Assembly: GCF_050947335.1 (NCBI RefSeq)
Contig: NW_027474095.1
Location: forward strand, 1-64,000
Origin: Megachile rotundata
Taxonomy: Eukaryota > Arthropoda > Insecta > Hymenoptera > Megachilidae
Direction of reading: 5' to 3'
Length of the DNA: 64,000 bases
The position numbers were made by a program, and so were the translations under genes. Of the stretch, positions 30,381 through 45,309 are shown piece by piece (the first letter of the stretch is position 1; each line of letters opens with the position of its first letter). A model generated the notes under the pieces. It searched no databases and had not been told where the DNA came from. It saw only the letters and a program-made list of their open reading frames with translations.

Positions 30381-33300
30381 TCAATCTAACTCATATTATT
30401 GGCCATATTATGTGGATATGATGGATAGGACGACAATTACTATACGTATTGCTCTTACTATTATTAATCTAACTCATATTATTAGCCACATTATGCTTAT
30501 ATGATCGATTGAACGACAATTACTATACTTATTACTCTTACTATTATCAATCTAACACATATTATTAGCCATATTATGCTTATATGATCGATAGAACGAC
30601 AATTACTATACCTATTACTCTTAGTATTATCAATCTAACTCACATTATTAGCCATATTATGCTTATATTATCGATAGAAGGACAATTACTATAGTTGTTA
30701 CTCCAATTATTATCAATCCAACACATATTATTAGCCATATTATGCTTATATTATCGAAAGAACGACAATTACTATACTTGTTACTCTTATTATTATCAAT
30801 CTAACTCATATTATTGGCCATATTATGTGGATATGATCGAGAGGACGACAATTACTATACTCATTACTCTTATTATTATCAATCTAACTCATATTATTAA
30901 CCATATTATGCAGATATGATCGATTGAACGACAATTACTATACTTGCTACGCTTATTATTATCAATCTAACCCATATTATTAGCCATATTATGCTTATAT
31001 GATCGATAGAAAGACAATTACTATTCTTGTTACTCTTATTATTATCAATCTAACTCATATTATTAGCCATATTATGCTTATATGGTCGATAGAAAGGCAA
31101 TTACTATACTTATTACTCTTATTATTATCAATCTAACTCATATTATTAGCCATATTATGCTTATATGATCGATAGAACGACAATTACTATACTTTTTACT
31201 CTTATTATTATCAAACTCACTCATATTATTAGCCATACTATGCTTATATGATCGATAGAACGACAATAACTATGCTCACTACTCTTATTATTATCAATCT
31301 AACTCATATTATTAGCCATATTACGCTTATATGATCGATAGAACTACAACTACTATGCTCACTACTCTTATTATTATCAATCTAACTCATATTATTAGTC
31401 AAATTATGCTTATATGATCGATAGAACGACAATTACTATACTCATTACTCTTATTATTATCAATCTAACTCATATTATTAGCCATATTATGCTTACATGA
31501 TCGACAGAACAACAATTACTATACATATTACACTCACTATTATCAATCTAACTCATATTATTAGCCATACTATGCTTATATGATCGATAGAACTACAACT
31601 ACTATACGTATTAGTCTTATTATTATCAATCTAACTCATATTATTAGCCATATTATGCTTATATTATCGATAGAAGGACAATTACTATAGTTGTTACTCT
31701 TATTATTATCAATCTAACTCATATTATTAGCCATATTATGCTTATATGATCGATAGATAGACAATTAATATACTTGTTACTCTTATTATTCTCAATCTAA
31801 CTCATATTATTGGCCATATTATGTGGATATGATCGATAGGACGACAATTACTATACTTATTACTCTTATTATTATCAATCTAACTCATATTATTGGCCAT
31901 ATTATGTGGATATGATGGATAGGACGACAATTACTATACGTATTACTCTTACTATTATTAATCTAACTCATATTATTAGCCACATTATGCTTATATGATC
32001 GATTGAACGACAATTACTATACTTATTACTCTTACTATTATCAATCTAACACATATTATTAGCCATATTATGCTTATATGATCGATAGAACGACAATTAC
32101 TATACTTATTACACTTATTATTATCAATCTAACTCATATTATTAAACATATTATGCAGATATGATCGGTAGAACGACAATCACTATGCCTATTACTCTTG
32201 CTATTATCAATCGAACTCATATTATTAGCCATATTATGCTTATATGATCGACTGAACGACAATTACTATACTTGTTACTCTTATTATTATCAATCTATCT
32301 CATATTATTGGCCATATTATGTGGATATGATCGATAGGACGACAATTACTATACTTATTACTCTTATTATTATCAATCTAACTCATATTATTGGCCATAT
32401 TATGTGGATATGATGGATAGGACGACAATTACTATACGTATTACTCTTACTATTATTAATCTAACTCATATCATTAGCCACATTATGCTTATATGATCAA
32501 TTGAACGACAATTACTATACTTATTACTCTTACTATTATCAATCTAACACATATTATTAGCCATATTACGCTTATATAATCGATAGAACTACAACTACTA
32601 TACTCATTACTCTTATTATTATCAATCTAACTCATATGATTAGCCATATTATGCAGATATGATCGATAGAACGACAATTACTATACCTATTACACTCACT
32701 ATTATCAATCTAACTCATATTATTAGCCATATTATGCTTATATGATCGATAGAACGACAATTACTATACTTATTACACTCACTATTATCAATCTAACTCA
32801 TATTATTAGCCACACTATGCTTATATGATCGACAGAACGACAATTACTATACTTATTACACTCACTGTTATCAATCTAACTCATATTATTAACCATATTA
32901 TGCGGATATGATCGATAGAACGACAATTACTATACTTATTACTCTTATTATTATCAATCTAACTCATATTATTAGCCATATTATGCTTATATGATCGATA
33001 GAACGATAATTACTATACTCATTACTCTTATTATTATCAATCTAACTCATATTATTAGCCATATTATGCTTATATGGTCGGTAGAACGATAATTACTATA
33101 CTTATTACTCTTATTATTATCAATCTAACTCATATTATTGGCCATATTATGTGGATATGATGGATAGGACAACAATTACTATACGTATTACTCTTACTAT
33201 TATTAATATAACTCATATTATTAGCCACATTATGCTTATATGATCGATTGAACGACAATTACTATACTTATTACTCTTACTATTATCAATCTAACACATA

Positions 33301-36300
33301 TTATTAGCCATATTATGCTTATATGATCGATAGAACGACAATTACTATGCTCACTACTCTTATTATTATCAATCTAACTCATATTATTGGCCATATTATG
33401 TGGATATGATCGATAGGACGACAATTACTATACTTATTACTCTTATTATTATCAATCTAACTCATATTATTGGCCATATTATGTGGATATGATGGACAGG
33501 ACGACAATTACTATACGTATTACTCTTACTATTATTAATCTAACTCATATTATTAGCCACATTATGCTTATATGATCGATTGAACGACAATTACTATACT
33601 TATTACTCTTACTATTATCAATCTAACACATATTATTAGCCATATTATGCTTATATGATCGATAGAACGACAATTACTATACTTATTACTCTTATTATTA
33701 TCAATCTAACTCATATTATTAAACATATTATGCAGATATGATCGGTAGAACGACAATCACTATGCCTATTACTCTTGCTATTATCAATCGAACTCATATT
33801 ATTAGCCATATTATGCTTATATGATCGACTGAACGACAATTACTATACTTGTTACTCTTATTATTATCAATCTATCTCATATTATTGGCCCTATTATGTG
33901 GATATGATCGATAGGACGACAATTACTATACTTATTACTCTTATTATTATCAATCTAACTCATATTATTGGCCATATTATGTGGATATGATGGATAGGAC
34001 GACAATTACTATACGTATTACTCTTACTATTATTAATCTAACTCATATTATTAGCCACATTATGCTTATATGATCAATTGAACGACAATTACTATACTTA
34101 TTACTCTTACTATTATCAATCTAACACATATTATTAGCCATATTACGCTTATATGATCGATAGAACTACAACTACTATACTCATTACTCTTATTATTATC
34201 AATCTAACTCATATGATTAGCCATATTATGCAGATATGATCGATAGAACGACAATTACTATACTTATTACTCTTACTATTATCAATCTAACTCATATTAT
34301 TAGCCATATTATGCTTATATTATCGATAGAACGACAATTACTATACATGTTACTCTTATTATTATCAATCTAACTCATATTATTAGCCATATTATGCTTA
34401 TATGATCGATAGGACGACAATCACTATACTTACTACTCTTTTTATTATCAATCTAACTCATATTATTGGCCATATTATGTGGATATGATGGATAGGACGA
34501 CAATTACTATACGTATTACTCTTACTATTATTAATCTAACTCATATTATTAGCCACATTATGCTTATATGATCGATTGAACGACAATTACTATACTTATT
34601 ACTCTTACTATTATCAATCTAACACATATTATTAGCCATATTATGCTTATATGGTCGATAGAACGACAATTACTATACTTGTTACTCTTATTATTATAAA
34701 TCTAACATATATTATTAGCCATATTATGCTTATACGGTCGATAGAACGACAATTACTATACTTGTTACTCTTATTATTATCAATCTAACTCATATTATTG
34801 GCCATATTATGTGGATATGATCGATAGGACGACAACTACTATACTTATTACTCTTATTATTATCAATCTAACTCATATTATTGGCCATATTATGTGGATA
34901 TGATCGATAGGACGACAATTACTATACTTATTACTCTTTTTATTATCAATCTAACTCATATTATTTCCATATTATGCAGATATGATCGATAGAACGACAA
35001 TTACAATACTTATTACTCTTATTATTATCAATCTAACTCATATTATTGGCCATATTATGTGGATATGATGGATAGGACGATAATTACTATACTTATTACT
35101 CTTACTATTATCAATCTAACACATATTATTAGACATATTATGCTTATATGATCGATAGAACGACAATTACTATACTTATTACTCTTATTATTATCAATCT
35201 AACTCATATTATTAGCCATATTATGCTTATATTATCGATGGAACGACAATTACTATACTTATTACTCTTATTATTATCAATCTAACTCATATTATTAGCC
35301 ATATTATGCTTATATGATCGATGGAAAGGCAATTACTATACTTGTTACTCTTATTATTATCAATCTAACTCATATTATTAGCCATATTATGCAGATATGA
35401 TCGATAGAACGACAATTACTATACTTATTACACTCACTATTATCAATCTAACTCATATTATTAGCCATATTATGCTTATATGATCGATAGAAAGACAATT
35501 AATATACTTGTTACTCTTATTATTATCAATCTAACTCATATTATTGGCCATATTATGTGGATATGATCGAGAGGACGACAATTACTATACTCATTACTCT
35601 TATTATTATCAATCTAACTCATATTATTAACCATATTATGCAGATATGATCGATTGAACGACAATTACTATACTTGCTACGCTTATTATTATCAATCTAA
35701 CCCATATTATTAGCCATATTATGCTTATATGATCGATAGAAAGACAATTACTATTCTTGTTACTCTTATTATTATCAATCTAACTCATATTATTAGCCAT
35801 ATTATGCTTATATGGTCGATAGAAAGGCAATTACTATACTTATTACTCTTATTATTATCAATCTAACTCATATTATTAGCCATATTATGCTTATATGATC
35901 GATAGAACGACAATTACTATGCTCACTACTCTTATTATTATCAATCTAACTCATATTATTAGCCAAATTATGCTTATATGATCGATAGAACGACAATTAC
36001 TATACTCATTACTCTTATTATTATCAATCTAACTCATATTATTAGCCATATTATGCTTACATGATCGACAGAACAACAATTACTATACATATTACACTCA
36101 CTATTATCAATCTAACTCATATTATTAGCCATACTATGCTTATATGATCGATAGAACGACAACTACTATACGTATTAGTCTTATTATTATCAATCTAACT
36201 CATATTATTAGCCATATTATGCTTATATTATCGATAGAAGGACAATTACTATAGTTGTTACTCTTATTATTATCAATCTAACTCATATTATTAGCCATAT

Positions 36301-36394
36301 TATGCTTATATGATCGATAGAAAGACAATTAATATACTTGTTACTCTTATTATTATCAATCTAACTCATATTATTGGCCATATTATGTGGATAT

Positions 36395-36643
36395 GATCGA
36401 TAGGACGACAATTACTATACTTATTACTCTTATTATTATCAATCTAACTCATATTATTGGCCATATTATGTGGATATGATGGATAGGACGACAATTACTA
36501 TACGTATTACTCTTACTATTATTAATCTAACTCATATTATTAGCCACATTATGCTTATATGATCGATTGAACGACAATTACTATACTTATTACTCTTACT
36601 ATTATCAATCTTACACATATTATTAGCCATATTATGCTTATAT
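36395..36643 (+). repeat. Example of the recurrent three-monomer cassette of the left array
   Basis: Three consecutive 83-bp monomers form a set that recurs about 30 times left of the gap: one starting gatcgataggacg and ending ...gtggatat, one starting gatggatagg with tacgtatt, attattaatc and gccacattatg, and one starting gatcgattg with acacatatt. The linked changes persist across the monomer boundary (ggcc and gtgg at the end of one unit, then a tagg start in the next), so the copied segments were several monomers long. I saw no copy right of the gap. Confidence 0.85.
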
Positions 36644-36777
36644 GATCGATAGAACGACAATTACTATACTTATTACACTTATTATTATCAATCTAACTCA
36701 TATTATTAAACATATTATGCAGATATGATCGGTAGAACGACAATCACTATGCCTATTACTCTTGCTATTATCAATCG

Positions 36778-38033
36778 AACTCATATTATTAGCCATATTA
36801 TGCTTATATGATCGATAGAACGACAATTACTATACTTATTACACTCACTATTATCAATCTAACTCATATTATTAGCCACACTATGCTTATATGATCGACA
36901 GAACGACAATTACTATACTTATTACACTCACTGTTATCAATCTAACTCATATTATTAACCATATTATGCGGATATGATCGATAGAACGACAATTACTATA
37001 CTTATTACTCTTATTATTATCAATCTAACTCATATTATTAGCCATATTATGCTTATATGATCGATAGAACGACAATTACTATACTTTTTACTCTTATTAT
37101 TATCAAACTCACTCATATTATTAGCCATACTATGCTTATATGATCGATAGAACGACAATAACTATGCTCACTACTCTTATTATTATCAATCTAACTCATA
37201 TTATTAGCCATATTACGCTTATATGATCGATAGAACTACAACTACTATACTCATTACTCTTATTATTATGAATCTAACTCATATGATTAGCCATTTTATG
37301 CAGATATGATCGACAGAACGACAATTACTATACTTATTACGCTCACTATTATCAATCTAACTCATATTATTAGCCATATTATGCTTATATGATCGCTTGA
37401 ACTACAATTACTATACTCATTACTCTTATTATTATCAATCTAACTTATATTATCAGCCATATTATGCTTATATGATCGATAGAACGACAATTACTATACT
37501 TATTACTCTTATTATTATCAATCTAACTCATATTATTAGCTATATTATGCTTATATGATCGACAGAACGACAATTACTATACTTATTACACTCACTATTA
37601 TCAATCTAACTCATATTATTAACCATATTATGCAGATATGATCGACAGAACGACAATTACTATACTTATTACTCTTATTATTATCCATCTAACTCATATT
37701 ATCAGCCATATTATGCTTATATGATCGATAGAACGATAATTACTATACTCATTACTCTTATTATTATCAATCTAACTCATATTATTAGCCATATTATGCT
37801 TATATGGTCGGTCGAACGATAATTACTATACTTATTACTCTTATTATTATCAATCTAACTCATATTATTGGCCATATTATGTGGATATGATGGATAGGAC
37901 AACAATTACTATACGTATTACTCTTACTATTATTAATATAACTCATATTATTAGCCACATTATGCTTATATGATCGATTGAACGACAATTACTATACTTA
38001 TTACTCTTACTATTATCAATCTAACACATATTA
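36778..38033 (+). repeat. Higher-order block C, copy 3
   Basis: This is the full-length match to 26985-28240, including the tatggtcgg...gaacgataatt monomer and the gataggacaac monomer near its end. Substitutions that I noticed include ttattatgaatc near 37264 and ccattttatg near 37293, which are absent from the other copies. Confidence 0.77.
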
Positions 38034-41000
38034 TTAGCCATATTATGCTTATATGATCGATAGAACGACAATTACTATGCTCACTACTCTTATTATTATC
38101 AATCTAACTCATATTATTGGCCATATTATGTGGATATGATGGATAGGACGGCAATTACTATACGTATTACTCTTACTATTATTAATCTAACTCATATTAT
38201 TAGCCACATTATGCTTATATGATCGATTGAACGACAATTACTATACTTATTACTCTTACTATTATCAATCTAACACATATTATTAGCCATATTATGCTTA
38301 TATGGTCGATAGAACGACAATTACTATACTTGTTACTCTTATTATTATAAATCTAACACATATTATTAGCCATATTATGCTTATACGGTCGATAGAACGA
38401 CAATTACTATACTTGTTACTCTTATTAATATCAATCTAACTCATATTATTGGCCATATTATGTGGATATGATCGATAGGACGACAACTACTATACTTATT
38501 ACTCTTATTATTATCAATCTAACCCATATTATTGGCCATATTATGTGGATATGATCGATAGGACGACAATTACTATACTTATTACTCTTTTTATTATCAA
38601 TCTAACTCATATTATTTCCATATTATGCAGATATGATCGATAGAACGACAATTACAATACTTATTACTCTTATTATTATCAATCTAACTCATATTATTGG
38701 CCATATTATGTGGATATGATGGATAGGACGATAATTACTATACTTATTACTCTTACTATTATCAATCTAACACATATTATTAGACATATTATGCTTATAT
38801 GATCGATAGAACGACAATTACTATACTTATTACTCTTATTATTATCAAACTAACTCATATTATTAGCCATATTATGCTTATATTATCGATGGAACGACAA
38901 TTACTATACTTATTACTCTTATTATTATCAATCTAACTCATATTATTAGCCATATTATGCTTATATGATCGATGGAAAGGCAATTACTATACTTGTTACT
39001 CTTATTATTATCAATCTAACTCATATTATTAGCCATATTATGCTCATATGATCGATAGAACGACAATTACTATACTTATTACTCTTACTATTATCAATCT
39101 AACACATATTATTAGCCATATTACGCTTATATGATCGATAGAACTACAACTACTATACTCATTACTCTTATTATTATCAATCTAACTCATATGATTAGCC
39201 ATATTATGCAGATATGATCGATAGAACGACAATTACTATACTTATTACACTCACTATTATCAATCTAACTCATATTATTAGCCATATTATGCTTATATGA
39301 TCGATAGAACGACAATCACTATACTTATTACACTCACTATTATCAATCTGACTCATATTATTAGCCACACTATGCTTATATGATCGACAGAACGACAATT
39401 ACTATACTTATTACACTCACTGTTATCAATCTAACACATACTATTAACCATATTATGCGGATATGATCGATAGAACGACAATTACTATACTTATTACTCT
39501 TATTATTATCAATCTAACTCATATTATTAGCCATATTATGCTTATATGATCGATAGAACGACAATTACTATACTTTTTACTCTTATTATTATCAAACTCA
39601 CTCATATTATTAGCCATACTATGCTTATATGATCGATAGAACGACAATAACTATGCTCACTACTCTTATTATTATCAATCTAACTCATATTATTAGCCAT
39701 ATTACGCTTATATGATCGATAGAACTACAACTACTATACTCATTACTCTTATTATTATCAATCTAACTCATATGATTAGCCATATTATGCAGATATGATC
39801 GACAGAACGACAATGACTATACTTATTACGCTCACTATTATCAATCTAACTCATATTATTAGCCATATTATGCTTATATGATCGCTTGAACTACAATTAC
39901 TATACTCATTACTCTTATTATTATCAATCTAACTTATATTATCAGCCATATTATGCTTATATTATCGAAAGAAGGACAATTACTATAGTTGTTACTCTTA
40001 TTATTATCAATCTAACTCATATTATTAGCCATATTATGCTTATATGATCGATAGAAAGACAATTACTATACTTATTACTCTTATTATTATCAATCTAGCT
40101 CATATTATTGGCCTTATTATGTGGATATGATCGAAAGGACGACAATTACTATACTCATTACTCTTATTATTATCAAGCTAACTCATATTATTATCCATAT
40201 TATGCAGATATGATCGATAGAACGACAATTACTATACTTATTACTCTTACTATTATCAATCTAACTCATATTATTAGCCATATTATGCTTATATTATCGA
40301 TAGAACGACAATTACTATACTTGTTACTCTTATTATTATCAATCTAACTCATATTATTAGCCATATTATGCTTATATGATCGATAGGACGACAATCACTA
40401 TACTTACTACTCTTATTATTATCAATCTAACTCATATTATTGGCCATATTATGTGGATATGATGGATAGGACGACAATTACTATACGTATTACTCTTACT
40501 ATTATTAATCTAACTCATATTATTAGCCACATTATGCTTATATGATCGATTGAACGACAATTACTATACTTATTACTCTTACTATTATCAATCTAACACA
40601 TATTATTAGCCATATTATGCTTATATGGTCGATAGAACGACAATTACTATACTTGTTACTCTTATTATTATAAATCTAACACATATTATTAGCCATATTA
40701 TGCTTATACGGTCGATAGAACGACAATTACTATACTTGTTACTCTTATTATTATCAATCTAACTCATATTATTGGCCATATTATGTGGATATGATCGATA
40801 GGACGACAACTACTATACTTATTACTCTTATTATTATCAATCTAACTCATATTATTGGCCATATTATGTGGATATGATCGATAGGACGACAGTTACTATA
40901 CTTATTACTCTTTTTATTATCAATCTAACTCATATTATTTCCATATTATGCAGATATGATCGATAGAACGACAATTACAATACTTATTACTCTTATTATT

Positions 41001-41159
41001 ATCAATCTAACTCATATTATTGGCCATATTATGTGGATATGATGGATAGGACGATAATTACTATACTTATTACTCTTACTATTATCAATCTAACACATAT
41101 TATTAGACATATTATGCTTATATGATCGATAGAACGACAATTACTATACTTATTACTCT

Positions 41160-43282
41160 TATTATTATCAAACTAACTCATATTATTAGCCATATTATGC
41201 TTATATTATCGATGGAACGACAATTACTATACTTATTACTCTTATTATTATCAATCTAACTCATATTATTAGCCATATTATGCTTATATGATCGATGGAA
41301 AGGCAATTACTATACTTGTTACTCTTATTATTATGAATCTAACTCATATTATTAGCCATATTATGCTCATATGATCGATAGAACGACAATTACTATACTT
41401 ATTACTCTTACTATTATCAATCTAACACATATTATTAGCCATATTACGCTTATATGATCGATAGAACTACAACTACTATACTCATTACTCTTATTATTAT
41501 CAATCTAACTCATATGATTAGCCATATTATGCAGATATGATCGATAGAACGACAATTACTATACTTATTACACTCACTATTATCAATCTAACTCATATTA
41601 TTAGCCATATTATGCTTATATGATCGATAGAACGACAATTACTATACTTTTTACTCTTATTATTATCAAACTCACTCATATTATTAGCCATACTATGCTT
41701 ATATGATCGATAGAACGACAATAACTATGCTCACTACTCTTATTATTATCAATCTAACTCATATTATTAGCCATATTACGCTTATATGATCGATAGAACT
41801 ACAACTACTATACTCATTACTCTTATTATTATCAATCTAACTCATATGATTAGCCATATTATGCAGATATGATCGACAGAACGACAATTACTATACTTAT
41901 TACGCTCACTATTATCAATCTAACTCATATTATTAGCCATATTATGCTTATATGATCGCTTGAACTACAATTACTATACTCATTACTCTTATTATTATCA
42001 ATCTAACTTATATTATCAGCCATATTATGCTTATATGATCGATAGAACGACAATTACTATACTTATTACTCTTATTATTATCAATCTAACTCATATTATT
42101 AGCTATATTATGCTTATATGATCGACAGAACGACAATTACTATACTTATTACACTCACTATTATCAATCTAACTCATATTATTAACCATATTATGCAGAT
42201 ATGATCGATAGGACGACAATTACTATACTTATTACTCTTATTATTATCAATCTAACTCATATTATTGGCCATATTATGTGGATATGATGGATAGGACGAC
42301 AATTACTATACGTATTGCTCTTACTATTATTAATCTAACTCATATTATTAGCCACATTATGCTTATATGATCGATTGAACGACAATTACTATACTTATTA
42401 CTCTTACTATTATCAATCTAACACATATTATTAGCCATATTATGCTTATATGATCGATAGAACGACAATTACTATACCTATTACTCTTAGTATTATCAAT
42501 CTAACTCACATTATTAGCCATATTATGCTTATATTATCGATAGAAGGACAATTACTATAGTTGTTACTCCAATTATTATCAATCCAACACATATTATTAG
42601 CCATATTATGCTTATATTATCGAAAGAACGACAATTACTATACTTGTTACTCTTATTATTATCAATCTAACTCATATTATTGGCCATATTATGTGGATAT
42701 GATCGAGAGGACGACAATTACTATACTCATTACTCTTATTATTATCAATCTAACTCATATTATTAACCATATTATGCAGATATGATCGATTGAACGACAA
42801 TTACTATACTTGCTACGCTTATTATTATCAATCTAACCCATATTATTAGCCATATTATGCTTATATGATCGATAGAAAGACAATTACTATTCTTGTTACT
42901 CTTATTATTATCAATCTAACTCATATTATTAGCCATATTATGCTTATATGGTCGGTAGAAAGGCAATTACTATACTTATTACTCTTATTATTATCAATCT
43001 AACTCATATTATTAGCCATATTATGCTTATATGATCGATAGAACGACAATTACTATGCTCACTACTCTTATTATTATCAATCTAACTCATATTATTAGCC
43101 AAATTATGCTTATATGATCGATAGAACGACAATTACTATACTCATTACTCTTATTATTATCAATCTAACTCATATTATTAGCCATATTATGCTTACATGA
43201 TCGACAGAACAACAATTACTATACATATTACACTCACTATTATCAATCTAACTCATATTATTAGCCATACTATGCTTATATG
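41160..43282 (+). repeat. Higher-order block D, copy 1 (2.1 kb, matches 45310-47432)
   Basis: About 25.5 monomers are repeated at exactly 4150 bp (50 monomers). The block starts at the rare caaactaactc monomer and ends before gaacgataatt at about 43285. I found few differences: ttatgaatc near 41333 is ttatcaatc in the second copy. The high identity over 2.1 kb makes this one of the most recent exchanges in the window, or an assembly duplication. Confidence 0.84.
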
Positions 43283-45309
43283 ATCGATAGAACGATAATT
43301 ACTATACTTATTACTCTTATTATTATCAATCTAACTCATATTATTAGCCATATTATGCTTATATGATCGATAGAACGACAATTACTATACTCATTACTCT
43401 TATTATTATCAATCTAACTCATATTATTAGCCATATTATGCTTATATGATCGATAGAACGACAATTACTATGCTCACTACTCTTATTATTATCCATCTAA
43501 CTCATATTATTGGCCATATTATGTGGATATGATCGATAGGACGACAATTACTATACTTATTACTCTTATTATTATCAATCTAACTCATATTATTGGCCAT
43601 ATTATGTGGATATGATGGATAGGACAACAATTACTATACGTATTACTCTTACTATTATTAATCTAACTCATATTATTAGCCACATTATGCTTATATGATC
43701 GATTGAACGACAATTACTATACTTATTACTCTTACTATTATCAATCTAACACATATTATTAGCCATATTATGCTTATATGATCGATAGAACGACAATTAC
43801 TATACTTATTACACTTATTATTATCAATCTAACTCATATTATTAAACATATTATGCAGATATGATCGGTAGAACGACAATCACTATGCCTATTACTCTTG
43901 CTATTATCAATCGAACTCATATTATTAGCCATATTATGCTTATATGATCGACTGAACGACAATTACTATACTTGTTACTCTTATTATTATCAATCTAACT
44001 CATATTATTGGCCATATTATGTGGATATGATCGATAGGACGACAATTACTATACTTATTACTCTTATTATTATCAATTTAACTCATATTATTGGCCATAT
44101 TATGTGGATATGATGGACAGGACGACAATTACTATACGTATTACTCTTACTATTATTAATCTAACTCATATTATTAGCCACATTATGCTTATATGATCGA
44201 TTGAACGACAATTACTATACTTATTACTCTTACTATTATCAATCTAACACATATTATTAGCCATATTATGCTTATATGATCGATAGAACGACAATTACTA
44301 TACTTATTACTCTTATTATTATCAATCTAACTCATATTATTAAACATATTATGCAGATATGATCGGTAGAACGACAATCACTATGCCTATTACTCTTGCT
44401 ATTATCAATCGAACTCATATTATTAGCCATATTATGCTTATATGATCGACTGAACGACAATTTCTATACTTGTTACGCTTATTATTATCAATCTAACTCA
44501 TATTATTAGCCATATTATGCTTATATTATCGAAAGAAGGACAATTACTATAGTTGTTACTCTTATTATTATCAATCTAACTCATATTATTAGCCATATTA
44601 TGCTTATATGATCGATAGAAAGACAATTACTATACTTATTACTCTTATTATTATCAATCTAGCTCATATTATTGGCCTTATTATGTGGATATGATCGATA
44701 GGACGACAATTACTATACTCATTACTCTTATTATTATCAAGCTAACTCATATTATTAACCATATTATGCAGATATGATCGATAGAACGACAATTACTATA
44801 CTTATTACTCTTACTATTATCAATCTAACTCATATTATTAGCCATATTATGCTTATATTATCGATAGAACGACAATTACTATACTTGTTACTCTTATTAT
44901 TATCAATCTAACTCATATTATTAGCCATATTATGCTTATATGATCGATAGGACGACAATCACTATACTTACTACTCTTATTATTATCAATCTAACTCATA
45001 TTATTGGCCATATTATGTGGATATGATGGATAGGACGACAATTACTATACGCATTACTCTTACTATTATTAATCTAACTCATATTATTAGCCACATTATG
45101 CTTATATGATCGATTGAACGACAATTACTATACTTATTACTCTTACTATTATCAATCTAACTCATATTATTAGCCATATTATGCTTATATTATCGATAGA
45201 ACGACAATTACTATACTTGTTACTCTTATTATTATCAATCTAACTCATATTATTAGCCATATTATGCTTATATGATCGATAGGACGACAATCACTATACT
45301 TACTACTCT

